37,279 nt of DNA from Candidatus Moraniibacteriota bacterium (GTDB taxonomy: Bacteria; Patescibacteriota; Minisyncoccia; CAIUEV01; JAHKAQ01), in the NCBI GenBank assembly GCA_014729725.1, contig WJJL01000017.1, positions 1 to 37,279 of the forward strand. The letters run 5' to 3'. Below, piece by piece: positions 7,488 to 16,144 of the stretch. The notes below the pieces were generated by a model. It did no database searches. It was given only the letters and a program-made list of their open reading frames with translations, and was not told the origin of the DNA. The position numbers were made by a program, and so were the translations under genes. Position 1 is the stretch's first letter, and each line of letters begins with the position of its first letter.

Positions 7488-7542
7488 AGTAAGCCCCCGT
7501 TGCGGGGGTTTGGGGGTTCTGCTGCAAAGCGTTTGGGGGTTC
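7488..7542 (-). repeat. Right inverted repeat of the MITE-like element
   Basis: Reverse-complement partner of the left arm, with one mismatch in the gcatcag/gcagcag segment. Transcribed together, the two arms would fold into a very long hairpin. Confidence 0.9.
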
Positions 7543-7548
7543 TTAACT

Positions 7549-7577
7549 TGATTTTTTTAGTAGAATTGCATTAGGAT
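7549..7577 (+). promoter_or_regulatory. Possible promoter of the nucleotide-sugar dehydrogenase gene
   Basis: -35 TTGATT, a 17-nt spacer, -10 TAGGAT. It lies immediately outside the right repeat of the MITE-like element and about 30 nt before the ATG. It has no TGn extension, so it is weaker than the other promoters described here. Confidence 0.4.
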
Positions 7578-7606
7578 TAGGAGAGTAAAAAATAATCCAA
7601 ATCAAA

Positions 7607-8893
7607 ATGAAAAATCAAACAATTGCGGTTATCGGGATCGGTTATGTGGGCTTGCCATTGGCTTGTCTGGCCGCGGATAAGGGCTATCAGGTTCTGGGAG
7701 TCGATATCAATCAAAAACTGATTGATAAAGTTAATAAAGCTCAAGTTCCGTTTAAGGATGACTTAGTGAAAAAATTGCTTAAAAAAACGGTTCAAAGCGG
7801 AAATTTAAAAGCCTCTAACGACTTTAAGCTTTTGAAAAAGGTTGAAACAATTGCGGTTTGCGTACCAACTCCGGTGGATGAAAACTATCAGCCGGATTTT
7901 AAGCCTTTAATTTCGGCGGTTCAAAGAATCAAAGAAAATTTGGTCAAAGGCCAGCTGGTGATCATCGAATCTACCATTAACCCCGGCGTTTGCGAGGAAA
8001 TCGTTTTGCCGATTTTGGAACAAGGCGGCAAAAAAGTGGGCAAAGATTTCTATTTGGCTCACGCGCCAGAACGAATCAACCCCGGCGATCCTAAATGGAA
8101 TGTTTCCAACTTGCCCAGAAATGTAGGCGCTTTAAGTAAAACCGGACTTAAAAAAGCGGCTCAGTTTTATAGAGATATCATTGACGCGCCGATTAATGAA
8201 ATGCAGTCCATCAAAGAAGCCGAAGCCACCAAAACCATTGAAAACGCTTTTCGAGACATTAATATCGCTTTTATCAACGAAATCGCCAAATCTTTTGATC
8301 AACTGGGAATTGATGTAGTTGATGTAATCAAAGGCGCTTCCAGCAAATTTTCCTTTATGGCGCACTGGCCCAGCTGCGGCGTGGGCGGTCACTGTATCCC
8401 GGTGGATCCCTATTACTTGATTCGAAAAGCCGAAACCGTGGGCTTTAGCCATGACTTTTTAAAGCTGGCTCGCCAAATCAACAACCACATGCCCAAATAC
8501 ACCGTCGAACTTTATCAAGATGAGCTTAACAAAGTGGGCTTGGCGGTAAAAGGCACCAAGACCGCGGTTTTGGGTATCGCTTACAAAGCCGACATCGACG
8601 ACACTCGGGAAAGTCCTGCTTTTGAAATAATCGAAGAGTTGAAAAAAATGGGCGCCGATGTTTTAACTTATGATCCTTTGGTTTTAGAAAAGTCCACTGA
8701 AAAATCTCTCAAGCAGACCTTGAAAAAAGCGCAAGCTCTTTTAATTGTTACCGATCACAGCGAGTTTAAGGAAAAGCTGGACGGTCAAACTTTAAAGAAA
8801 AATAATATCAAAGTGGTTTTAGACGGCAAAAATTGTTTGGATAAAGAAGATATTGTAAAGGCGGGAGTGAATTATAAGGGGATTGGGCGATAA
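7607..8893 (+). CDS. UDP-sugar 6-dehydrogenase (WecC/WbpA-like)
   Basis: This 428-residue enzyme oxidises a UDP-N-acetyl-hexosamine twice at C6 to the uronic acid, using NAD+, for surface polysaccharide or glycan synthesis. The N-terminal Rossmann motif is GIGYVGLPLACLAADKGYQVLGVD. Then come VPTPVDE, the glutamate-bearing ESTINPGVCEE and APERINPGD. The catalytic cysteine lies in GVGGHCIPVDPYY near residue 263. The C-terminal NAD-binding domain has LGIAYKADIDDTRESPA. These features fit the UDP-ManNAc/UDP-GlcNAc dehydrogenase branch (WecC, WbpA, TviB) rather than UDP-glucose dehydrogenase, though the substrate is not certain. The gene stands alone, with no glycan cluster nearby, and its codons are more GC-rich than the flanking remnant. 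Confidence 0.92.
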   Translation: MKNQTIAVIGIGYVGLPLACLAADKGYQVLGVDINQKLIDKVNKAQVPFKDDLVKKLLKKTVQSGNLKASNDFKLLKKVETIAVCVPTPVDENYQPDFKPLISAVQRIKENLVKGQLVIIESTINPGVCEEIVLPILEQGGKKVGKDFYLAHAPERINPGDPKWNVSNLPRNVGALSKTGLKKAAQFYRDIIDAPINEMQSIKEAEATKTIENAFRDINIAFINEIAKSFDQLGIDVVDVIKGASSKFSFMAHWPSCGVGGHCIPVDPYYLIRKAETVGFSHDFLKLARQINNHMPKYTVELYQDELNKVGLAVKGTKTAVLGIAYKADIDDTRESPAFEIIEELKKMGADVLTYDPLVLEKSTEKSLKQTLKKAQALLIVTDHSEFKEKLDGQTLKKNNIKVVLDGKNCLDKEDIVKAGVNYKGIGR

Positions 8894-8929
8894 CGCACCC
8901 TATCTTTCCCTGAAAAGGTGAGTTTTGAA

Positions 8930-9283
8930 TTAAAACCGCGCTCCTTTGTCAATCGACATTTTCTTTTTAATGCTCATAGCTCCGCGTTGTTGCAGAGTTC
9001 TTCTTTTGTCTTTATCTTTTTTGATTTGTCTTTCCATATCAGCCAAGGCAAGATCTCCGGCTTCTTCGATTTTAGTACCTTTTTCCTCGCTTATATAATG
9101 ATTTCCCGGAAATTTGATCTGAATTTCCACTCTGAATTCGCTATTGTTTAAACTATTTATTTCGATTTGGGAATTGACATTTTGATTGCTAATGTGTTTT
9201 TTTAATTTTTCTATTTTAGCGGCCAGATATTTTTTGGTTTCTTTTTCCACTTTGGTACCGGGGGTGTAAAATTTGATTTCCAT
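8930..9283 (-). CDS. raiA: Ribosome hibernation factor, HPF/RaiA family, short form
   Basis: This 117-residue protein binds the ribosome between the subunits during starvation and blocks translation. It has the family beginning with the beta strand MEIKFYTPGTKVEKETKKYLAAKIEKLKKHI. A second strand, FRVEIQIKFPGNHYISEE, leads to the helix AGDLALADMERQIKKDKDKR, with the typical basic end. The long-form C-terminal dimerisation domain is absent. It converges with the dehydrogenase gene (about 36 nt between stops) and diverges from uvrA. No Shine-Dalgarno site precedes the ATG. Confidence 0.9.
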   Translation of the reverse strand: MEIKFYTPGTKVEKETKKYLAAKIEKLKKHISNQNVNSQIEINSLNNSEFRVEIQIKFPGNHYISEEKGTKIEEAGDLALADMERQIKKDKDKRRTLQQRGAMSIKKKMSIDKGARF

Positions 9284-9423
9284 AGTTTTTGGAATTAATA
9301 GGATTTATTTTATTAATGGAAACTGCCGGTCAATTTTTGATTTTTAAGCTTGGTTTTTAAATTTTTCCAGTGTTTCCTTTGATTAAATTATTTCAGTTTT
9401 TTGGAGAGTTGTAAAATATAAAA

Positions 9424-9452
9424 TTGAAACTTAAATTTTTTAATGTTATTAT
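9424..9452 (+). promoter_or_regulatory. Extended -10 promoter of uvrA
   Basis: -35 TTGAAA, a 17-nt spacer ending in TGT, then -10 TATTAT. It predicts a transcript starting near 9459 with a leader of about 75 nt. No LexA-type operator is obvious by eye. Confidence 0.7.
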
Positions 9453-9532
9453 TAGGGAATTATTTTAAACTTTAATTCATTGTCTTTTTGTCTTTTTTCC
9501 TGAAAAGGCACAAAAAAGGAAAGTTTATTTTT

Positions 9533-12349
9533 ATGAAAAAAATAATTATTCGCGGCGCCAGAGAACATAATTTAAAAAATATCGATCTGGAGCTGCCCAG
9601 AGATAAATTTATTGTAATTACCGGGGTCTCGGGCTCCGGTAAATCCACTTTGGCTTTTGATACTATTTTTGCCGAAGGCCAGCGGCGTTATTTGGAGAGC
9701 CTTTCCAGTTACGCTCGGCAGTTTTTGGGTCAAATGGATAAGCCGGATGTGGATTTGGTTGAGGGTATGAGTCCCACTATTTCGATTAATCAAAAATCAA
9801 TCGGCCATAACCCCAGATCAACAGTGGGAACCATCACTGAAATTTACGATTATTTAAGGCTTTTATACGCCAAAGCCGGAACCCCGCACTGTCCTTTTTG
9901 CGGTAAAAAAATCCAGAAAGTTTCTTTGGACGAGATGGTGGAGGAGATTTTGGAACAGTTTAAACAAGGTAAGTCAATCCGGATTTATTCCCCGGTGGTT
10001 AGAGGTAAAAAAGGCAATTACTCGACTCTTTTGGAAAATCTTTATAAAAAAGGTTATCACAAAGCAATCGTTAACGGTAAACAAATTAATTTGTCATCCG
10101 CTAAATTTATTGACCTGGATCGTTACAGTCGTCATAAAATCGAAGTTTTGATCGACGAGATTTTGGTGAATCCCGAAAATCTGGAAAGAATCAGCGAAAG
10201 CATTGAACAGGCTTTGAAATTGGCCGGCGGAATGGTGATTGTTAAAAGTTCAAAAAAGGAAATTTCTTTTAACCAAAAAATGATGTGCGTGAGCTGCAAT
10301 TTCAGTTTTCCTGAAATCGAGCCGCGCTCTTTTTCTTTTAACAGTCCTTATGGGGCTTGTGCCGAATGCGGCGGTTTGGGAAAAAAATTCGAATTAAGCG
10401 AAGAGCTGATTATTCCGGATAAAAACAAAACCATCGGGGAGGGCGCTATTTTACCCTGGAGCTATCGGCGCAATAACTGGTTTGGCACCGTTATCGACGC
10501 GGTAGCCAGGGAGTACAAGGTTTCTGTAAAAGATAGAATTAAAGATATTCCCAAACACAAACTGGATAAAATTATTCATGGTCAAGAGGAGCCGGTAATG
10601 CTCAAAATCAGAACCTACAGCCGCGGTTCCAGAATCTGGACTATGAAATTTCAGGGTCTGTTAAATTATCTTAATCGTCGCTACAGCGAAACCGAGTCTG
10701 AAAAAATCAGAAAAGATATTCAAAAATATATGGTGGAAACCAGATGCCCGGTTTGTAAAGGTAGCCGCTTAAAAGAGGAAAGTCTTTTGGTCAAGATAGA
10801 TAAAAAAAATATCAGCCAAATCACTCATCTTTCTGTGGATCAGGCTTTGGAGTTTTTTCAGAATTTAAAATTGAAAAAATCCAAAAAAATAATCGCTGAT
10901 AAAATTAACAAGGAGATAATTAACCGGCTGACTTTTTTAAAAAATGTGGGGTTAGCTTATTTAACTTTGGATCGTTCCGCGGTAACTCTTTCCGGCGGAG
11001 AGTCGCAGCGGATTAGGTTGGCCAGCCAAGTGGGAGCCGCTTTGGTCGGGGTGATTTATATTTTGGATGAACCGTCGATAGGATTGCACGCCAAAGACAA
11101 CAAAAGACTTTTAAAAACTCTTTTGCATCTAAGAGATATCGGTAATACCGTTATGGTAATTGAACACGATGAGGAAACTATGCGAAGCTGCGACTGGTTG
11201 GTGGATATTGGCCCGGGAGCCGGGGAAAAGGGAGGTAAAATAGTGGTCAGCGAAAATCTGGAAAAAGCTTTGAAAAATGAGGATTCAGCCACAGTAAGAT
11301 ATTTAAAGGGAATGGAAAAAATCGAAACACCGGACCAAAGACAAAAGCCCACTAAAAAAAAGCTAATAATAGAAAAAGCCAGCGAGCATAATTTAAAAAA
11401 TTTGGATGTGGAAATCCCTTTGGAATTGTTCACCTGCGTTACCGGGGTCTCAGGTTCCGGTAAATCAACCCTTGTAAACGATATAGTTTGTAAGGCGCTT
11501 AGCCGGCATTTTTATCGTTCTTTGGAGCAGCCGGGGCGTCATAAGTCTATAAAAGGCCTTCATTTTATCGATAAAATTATCAATGTGGATCAATCGCCGA
11601 TCGGGCGGACTCCGCGTTCCAATCCGGCTACTTACACCAAGGTTTTCACCCATATTCGCGATTTATTCGCTGCCACTCGGGACGCTCGGATAAAAGGCTA
11701 CGGTCCCGGTAGATTCAGCTTTAATGTCTCCGGCGGCCGCTGCGACAATTGTCAGGGTGAAGGTTTTTTAAAGGTGGAAATGCAGTTTTTACCCGATGTT
11801 TATTTACCCTGCGATGTCTGCGAAGGTAAAAGATATAAAAAGGATACTTTAAAAGTTCAATATAAAGGTAAAAATATTTCCGAAGTCTTGGATATGACCG
11901 TGGATGAAGCGGTTGATTTTTTTTCTGATATTCCTCAAATTTGCGATATTTTAAAAGTGATCGCGGATGTCGGTTTAGGATATATTAAATTGGGCCAGCC
12001 GGCTACCACTTTGTCCGGAGGAGAGGCGCAGCGGGTTAAGTTGGCCTCCGAGTTGGCCAAGAAATCCACTTCCAAAACCTTTTATGTCCTGGACGAGCCT
12101 ACCACCGGCCTTCACTTTCAAGATATTCAAAAGCTGCTTTCAGTGGTTGAAAGACTGGTGGATCAGGGCAATACGGTTTTGATGATTGAACACAATATGG
12201 ATGTTATTAAATCCGCGGATTGGATTATTGATTTAGGCCCCCACGGCGGTCAAAAAGGCGGAAAAATCATCGCCCGGGGATCCCCTGAAGAAGTGGCTAA
12301 ATATGAAGAAAGTTTTACCGGCCAGTATTTAAAAAAATATTTAAAGTAA
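9533..12349 (+). CDS. uvrA: Excinuclease ABC subunit A
   Basis: UvrA is the DNA damage-recognition ATPase of nucleotide excision repair, acting as a dimer with UvrB. The protein has two ABC modules. Walker A motifs are GVSGSGKST near residues 31 and 636; signatures are LSGGESQRIRLA near 485 and LSGGEAQRVKLA near 826. Zinc-binding pairs are CPFC (about 119), CVSC with CAEC (about 251 and 276), and CDNC with CDVC (about 736 and 761). The ORF track starts at a TTG at 9488, but the ATG at 9533 gives MKKIIIRGAREHNLKNI, the normal beginning, and 938 residues. A weak AAGGAAAG lies before it. No uvrB or uvrC is nearby. Confidence 0.97.
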   Translation: MKKIIIRGAREHNLKNIDLELPRDKFIVITGVSGSGKSTLAFDTIFAEGQRRYLESLSSYARQFLGQMDKPDVDLVEGMSPTISINQKSIGHNPRSTVGTITEIYDYLRLLYAKAGTPHCPFCGKKIQKVSLDEMVEEILEQFKQGKSIRIYSPVVRGKKGNYSTLLENLYKKGYHKAIVNGKQINLSSAKFIDLDRYSRHKIEVLIDEILVNPENLERISESIEQALKLAGGMVIVKSSKKEISFNQKMMCVSCNFSFPEIEPRSFSFNSPYGACAECGGLGKKFELSEELIIPDKNKTIGEGAILPWSYRRNNWFGTVIDAVAREYKVSVKDRIKDIPKHKLDKIIHGQEEPVMLKIRTYSRGSRIWTMKFQGLLNYLNRRYSETESEKIRKDIQKYMVETRCPVCKGSRLKEESLLVKIDKKNISQITHLSVDQALEFFQNLKLKKSKKIIADKINKEIINRLTFLKNVGLAYLTLDRSAVTLSGGESQRIRLASQVGAALVGVIYILDEPSIGLHAKDNKRLLKTLLHLRDIGNTVMVIEHDEETMRSCDWLVDIGPGAGEKGGKIVVSENLEKALKNEDSATVRYLKGMEKIETPDQRQKPTKKKLIIEKASEHNLKNLDVEIPLELFTCVTGVSGSGKSTLVNDIVCKALSRHFYRSLEQPGRHKSIKGLHFIDKIINVDQSPIGRTPRSNPATYTKVFTHIRDLFAATRDARIKGYGPGRFSFNVSGGRCDNCQGEGFLKVEMQFLPDVYLPCDVCEGKRYKKDTLKVQYKGKNISEVLDMTVDEAVDFFSDIPQICDILKVIADVGLGYIKLGQPATTLSGGEAQRVKLASELAKKSTSKTFYVLDEPTTGLHFQDIQKLLSVVERLVDQGNTVLMIEHNMDVIKSADWIIDLGPHGGQKGGKIIARGSPEEVAKYEESFTGQYLKKYLK

Positions 12350-12476
12350 TTTTTATTTTTTTAAAAAAACAAAAAAACAATAGTGGAACTGCCTTTTGAA
12401 AATCAAGAATTCCCCGCCCTTTTTTAAGCTTGTAATTTGTCGGTTTAGCTGATTCGATTTACTATTTTTTGCGATT

Positions 12477-12504
12477 TTGCTTTTAATAATTTTGTTTCTA
12501 AATT
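12477..12504 (+). promoter_or_regulatory. Possible promoter of the methyltransferase gene
   Basis: -35 TTGCTT, a 16-nt spacer, -10 TAAATT, in the 293-nt gap after uvrA. There is no TGn extension. The rest of the gap is AT-rich, with a short GC hairpin (gccggtctccgggc) and no ORF. Confidence 0.35.
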
Positions 12505-12642
12505 TTAAGTCCAACAATAAAAAATAACAGCCGGTCTCCGGGCATCTTTTAAATTGATGTTATTCAGGATATTTTTTGTTAACCACCGCCCTTTAAGTTT
12601 AGTTTTACCTATTTAAAATACCGAGAGGTTTAATAAATTTTT

Positions 12643-13386
12643 ATGTCAATCTTTTTTAGTTCCAACCGGGATCAGAAAAAATTTGTTAGGAAAAAACTGG
12701 CTCAATATTATCCTAATTTTAAATCCGGCGGTTATTTTTATAAAAAATTTATAAAAAATCTAATTCATAAAGATTCAATAATTTTAGATGCGGGTTGCGG
12801 AGAAAAAGGGCTTATCGAAAGCTTCAACGGTCAAGCCAAATTGATTATCGGAGTTGATGTTGATAAAAAGGAGTTGAGAAAAAATAAAATCGCCCAAAAA
12901 AAGATAGCAGCCGATTTAAAAGCCATTCCTTTAAAAAACAACAGCCTTGATTTAGTGGTATGCGAATTTGTTTTAGAGCATCTGAACAATCCCAAACCGG
13001 TGATTAAGGAAATTTTTCGAGTTTTAAAACCGGGCGGCGGTTTTGTTTTTATTACGCCGAATGTGGTTAACCCCATTATGTTTTTAAGTAAAATTTCACC
13101 CCACAGACTTCATGAATTTTTGTTAAAAAATTTACTTAAAAAACCGACCCGGGCTCACCGGACTTATTATAAGGCAAACACATTAACAAGATTAAAGATC
13201 TTAGCTAAAATCGGCGGCTTTGAGAGATTAAAAATTGTAAGGGCCGGCAATAGCGAATATTTGGGTTTTTGTAAACCTCTGGTAATTCCTTCAATTTTTT
13301 TAGAAAAACTGATGGTCCACAGACCCTTAACAATCTTTCAGATGTATTTGGTAGGTTGTTTTGTAAAAAGGTTAAGGACTAATTAA
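12643..13386 (+). CDS. Class I SAM-dependent methyltransferase (Methyltransf_11 type)
   Basis: This 247-residue protein has the SAM-binding fold in order. Motif I is ILDAGCGEKG (about residues 46-55), followed by the acidic strand end IIGVDVD. Then come AADLKAIPLKNNSLDLVVCEFVLEHL (motifs II-III) and IFRVLKPGGGFVFITPN. The C-terminal third is basic and hydrophobic, perhaps a substrate or membrane-contact lid. Proteins of this kind methylate sugars, lipids or small molecules; the target cannot be told. A weak GAGAGG lies 15 nt before the ATG. It has no partner in an operon, with gaps of about 290 and 360 nt on either side. Confidence 0.8.
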   Translation: MSIFFSSNRDQKKFVRKKLAQYYPNFKSGGYFYKKFIKNLIHKDSIILDAGCGEKGLIESFNGQAKLIIGVDVDKKELRKNKIAQKKIAADLKAIPLKNNSLDLVVCEFVLEHLNNPKPVIKEIFRVLKPGGGFVFITPNVVNPIMFLSKISPHRLHEFLLKNLLKKPTRAHRTYYKANTLTRLKILAKIGGFERLKIVRAGNSEYLGFCKPLVIPSIFLEKLMVHRPLTIFQMYLVGCFVKRLRTN

Positions 13387-13747
13387 GAAACCTGTAAAAG
13401 ACAAGGTGATGTGCGAAATTTTGATTTTTGAGGCATAATGGTTCTAATTATGGTGAAAAATTATTTCAAAAAAATTGCCGGAAAATGAAAATTGGAGTAG
13501 TTGATTTTTTTCAGAGGTTCCTTTGGGTTTAATTGGTTTGGATTGATTTTTAAAAATTGGGAATTATTTAAAGCTGCTTGTAACCGCTCTTAAATCAGGG
13601 AATTGAAAATTTTTATGTTTAGCGCTAACTGTTTGTTTTGTCTTTAAAACAAGGATCTCCGGTTCTGTCATTTGTAAGCCACGGCACAGCAGAGATAATC
13701 AAAACCCAAGCAAACAGGGATAGCGATTATTCAATTAAGATAATTTA
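13387..13747 (+). other. 361-nt intergenic region, no gene seen
   Basis: This stretch separates the methyltransferase and TVP38-type genes. I see no ORF with coding character, no clear terminator and no strong promoter. It is AT-rich with one more GC-rich part near 13650-13720. It presumably holds the promoter for the TVP38 gene. Confidence 0.5.
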
Positions 13748-14389
13748 ATGAAAATAAAAAAAAGAATCCCCCTGCTTTTTATTGGAATTTTCTTTTTGAT
13801 TGTAATTTTTTTTGTTTTTGACCTTAAAAAATACCTGAATCTTGAATTCATAAAGAATTGGATTAACGATTGGGGCGTTTTTGCCCCTTTGGCTTTTATG
13901 ATCATTTATTTTTTGGCGGTTCTGTTTTTTGTTTCCGCCGCCGGGTTAAGCGTGGGAGCCGGAATTTTATTTGGGAATTTATATGGTACGATTTATACTG
14001 TAATTGCGGCCACTTTGGCGGCTCAGGCCGCTTTTTATCTGGCGCGTTTTTTTGGCAGAGATTTGATAGACAGCTTACCTAAAAGCGATTGGGGAAGAAG
14101 AATAAAACAGGTTGATAAAAGAGTGGGACAAAACAGTTTTAAACATCTTTTTATTTTACGCGCTTTGTTTCTTCCCTACATTCCCTTAAGCTACGCCGCT
14201 GGTTTAGGCAAAAAAGTCAATCCATGGGGATTTTTAGGGGCAACTTTTCTAAGCAATGCTATTTTCACGCCCGCTTTTGTATTTTTGGGAGATTCTTTAT
14301 TAAAAGGTCCAAAAGCTTTAATCCTGCCAGGATCTTTAATCTTTTTAGTATTATTGATTCCTAAATTAATAAAAAGGTTTCGCGGTTAA
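13748..14389 (+). CDS. TVP38/TMEM64 (DedA-superfamily, VTT domain) membrane protein
   Basis: This 213-residue integral membrane protein has about five hydrophobic segments. The VTT signature is readable as GLSVGAGILFGNLYGTIYTVIAATLAAQAAFYLARFFGRD, followed by the amphipathic part with LRALFLPYIPLSYAAGLGKKVNPWGFLGATFLSN. The related DedA and TVP38 families include lipid scramblases and putative transporters. The next gene, 71 nt downstream, encodes an FAD disulfide oxidoreductase. In many other bacteria these two domains are fused in one polypeptide, so the pairing is likely functional. No Shine-Dalgarno site precedes the ATG. Confidence 0.88.
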   Translation: MKIKKRIPLLFIGIFFLIVIFFVFDLKKYLNLEFIKNWINDWGVFAPLAFMIIYFLAVLFFVSAAGLSVGAGILFGNLYGTIYTVIAATLAAQAAFYLARFFGRDLIDSLPKSDWGRRIKQVDKRVGQNSFKHLFILRALFLPYIPLSYAAGLGKKVNPWGFLGATFLSNAIFTPAFVFLGDSLLKGPKALILPGSLIFLVLLIPKLIKRFRG

Positions 14390-14394
14390 GTTTT

Positions 14395-14422
14395 TTGGTT
14401 TTTCAAAGTATTAAGCTACAAT
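14395..14422 (+). promoter_or_regulatory. Possible internal promoter before the oxidoreductase gene
   Basis: -35 TTGGTT, a 16-nt spacer, -10 TACAAT, lying in the 71-nt gap between the TVP38-type and oxidoreductase genes. It would allow separate expression of the second gene. Confidence 0.4.
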
Positions 14423-14460
14423 AAACAAAGTCAACAGTTAGACTTTTTAGAGGATTTTTA

Positions 14461-15876
14461 ATGAACAAAAAGGAATTCGACATTATAATAATTGGAGCCG
14501 GTTCAGCGGGTTTGAATGTGGCGGGATTTATGAATCAAGCCGGTTTCAAAACCCTTCTTATTGATCGCTCCGATTATAATATAGGAGGAGATTGTTTGAA
14601 TTTTGGCTGTGTTCCCAGCAAGGCCTTAATTCATCTTGCCAGAAAAGTTAAGGCAGCCGGAGAACTGGAAAACTTTAATTTGGTTTTTAAAAATAAAATC
14701 GATATCAAAAAAGTCACTCAATACATCGATAAAAAACAAGCCGTTATCAAAAAACACGAAAACGCGAGAAATCTTCGTAAAAAAGGGATTAATGTAGTTT
14801 TGGGAAAGGCTGAATTTGTTTGTAAAAAAACAGTAAGAGTTGGAAAAGAAATTTATCAAGGCAAAAAAATAGTTATCGCTACAGGTTCCAGACCCAGAGT
14901 GCCTGGAATTCCGGGCTTAAAAAAGGTGGATTATTATACCAATGAAACTGTTTTTGATATAAAGTATCTTCCCCGGAAATTTCTGGTTGTCGGTGGCGGT
15001 CCTATTGGAATTGAGTTGGGGCAGGCTTTTAGCGATTTGGGTTGTCAGGTAACAGTGATTCAGGCCCAGAATCGTATTTTACCCAAAGAAGATACGGATC
15101 TTTCGGATATTTTACTAAAAGAGCTGAAAAGGCGGGGTATAAAATTTTTTTTAAATTATCGTTTGAGTTCTTTTAGAAATAAAAACACCGCTTTAATTAA
15201 AAATAAAAAAAATGGCTCTGTTTTAAAGGTTAATTTTGACGCGGTGCTTTTAGCTGTTGGACGAAGTATTGATTTGGGCGGTTTAAATCTTGAAAAAGCT
15301 GCTGTTGAAACCAATGAAAAAGGATTTTTAAAAATAAATGACAAATTGACCACCACAAATAAAAGTATTTTTGTTTGTGGCGATGCGGCGGGAAGTCTTC
15401 AGTTTACCCATGCCGCCGAATTGCACGCTAAAATTGTTATTAATAATTTTTTTTCTCCTTTTTCCAAAAAACTGGATTATAAAAATTTTTCCCGGGTTAT
15501 TTATACTACTCCGGAAGTAGCTGCTTTTGGAAAAAGCAAAGCCCGGTTAAAAAAGGAAAAAGTTAATTTTAAAGTTTTAACCAATGATTTTAAGCAGGAC
15601 GACCGGGCCATTATTGAAGATTACCCCTCATCTTATTTAAAACTTTTTGTCGCCAAAAACAAGATCCTGGGAGGAGCCATGATTGCTCCTAATGCCGGTG
15701 AATTAGTTCAGGAATTGATTTTAGCCAATTCTTCAGGAGTAAAAATTTCAGAAATTTTTGATAAAATTTATCCTTATCCCACTGCGACTCGAGTAAATAA
15801 AAGCACTGTTACTGCGCTTTTTTCTCAAAAACTTAAAAAAACATGGTTGAGAAAGCTGCTGCGATTGCTTTATTAA
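14461..15876 (+). CDS. FAD-dependent pyridine nucleotide-disulfide oxidoreductase (MerA/Lpd-like)
   Basis: This 471-residue flavoprotein has the FAD-binding motif IIIGAGSAGLNVA near residues 9-21. The redox-active pair is GGDCLNFGCVPSK (C45 and C50), the NAD(P)H motif is VGGGPIGIELGQAF near 178, and the second FAD motif is VCGDAAG. The C-terminal dimerisation domain is present. In lipoamide dehydrogenase this end carries a catalytic His in HxHPT followed by Glu; here the site reads YPYPTATR, so both His and Glu are absent. The protein is therefore unlikely to be a lipoamide dehydrogenase and fits the mercuric-reductase-like group linked to TVP38 proteins. MerA's N-terminal metal-binding domain and C-terminal cysteine pair are also absent. 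A GAGG Shine-Dalgarno site lies 8 nt before the ATG. Confidence 0.88.
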   Translation: MNKKEFDIIIIGAGSAGLNVAGFMNQAGFKTLLIDRSDYNIGGDCLNFGCVPSKALIHLARKVKAAGELENFNLVFKNKIDIKKVTQYIDKKQAVIKKHENARNLRKKGINVVLGKAEFVCKKTVRVGKEIYQGKKIVIATGSRPRVPGIPGLKKVDYYTNETVFDIKYLPRKFLVVGGGPIGIELGQAFSDLGCQVTVIQAQNRILPKEDTDLSDILLKELKRRGIKFFLNYRLSSFRNKNTALIKNKKNGSVLKVNFDAVLLAVGRSIDLGGLNLEKAAVETNEKGFLKINDKLTTTNKSIFVCGDAAGSLQFTHAAELHAKIVINNFFSPFSKKLDYKNFSRVIYTTPEVAAFGKSKARLKKEKVNFKVLTNDFKQDDRAIIEDYPSSYLKLFVAKNKILGGAMIAPNAGELVQELILANSSGVKISEIFDKIYPYPTATRVNKSTVTALFSQKLKKTWLRKLLRLLY

Positions 15877-15892
15877 ACAAAAAGACCGGCAT

Positions 15893-16066
15893 TTGATTAA
15901 GCCGTATTCTAAGAAAAGAATAAAAATAAGTTTTGGCATTTTTATAAAATGTTTTGCCAATCAAGAACCGGAGAAAATATTGATAAATTTAATGAAAGAA
16001 AATGATAGAGTATTTTATTTAGGACAATACAAAAAACCCGAAAAAGATTTCAAGGTTTTTTGCTAA
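15893..16066 (+). CDS. Possible small ORF (57 aa), uncertain
   Basis: An open frame not in the ORF track runs through the 3' end of the oxidoreductase gene and continues to a TAA at 16064-16066. It includes FANQEPEKILINLMKENDRVFYLG. That composition looks like coding sequence. The only usable start is a TTG at 15893, with no Shine-Dalgarno site. The last codons form the hairpin described as a terminator. It may be a real small protein, a remnant of a longer gene, or chance. Confidence 0.25.
   Translation: MIKPYSKKRIKISFGIFIKCFANQEPEKILINLMKENDRVFYLGQYKKPEKDFKVFC
16031..16061 (+). terminator. Possible terminator before the rpoB promoter
   Basis: The 8-bp stem AAAAAACC/GGTTTTTT has a 15-nt loop and ends in a T run. 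It lies after the oxidoreductase gene and before the rpoB promoter. The stem is A/U-rich and the loop long, so efficiency is uncertain. Confidence 0.5.
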
Positions 16067-16144
16067 CAAGTGTTTGTTTGTTAGAATATATAATCAGTAA
16101 AAAAACTCCGAAAAGTGCAATATGTGGTGGACGCCTACACAAAT

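Larger units (their letters stand above)
7297..7542. mobile_element. MITE-like element with 55-bp terminal inverted repeats
   Basis: Two 55-bp arms, 7297-7351 and 7488-7542, are inverted copies of each other with a single mismatch (54/55). They start gaacccccaaacgctttgc and each carries an inner hairpin CCCCCG-TTG-CGGGGG. The 136-bp centre is AT-rich and has no ORF worth naming. The GC content of the arms is far above the surroundings. No target-site duplication is obvious. It lies at the end of a decayed ATPase gene and just before the promoter region of the nucleotide-sugar dehydrogenase. No transposase is present, so it would need one supplied from elsewhere. Confidence 0.75.

Noticed and set aside
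7488-7542. G-quadruplex in the G5 runs
   Set aside because: Only three G5 runs occur on one strand within a reasonable distance; a canonical intramolecular quadruplex needs four.
9488-9532. TTG start of UvrA giving 953 residues
   Set aside because: The ATG at 9533 starts the conserved MKKIIIRGAREHNL sequence and gives the usual length.
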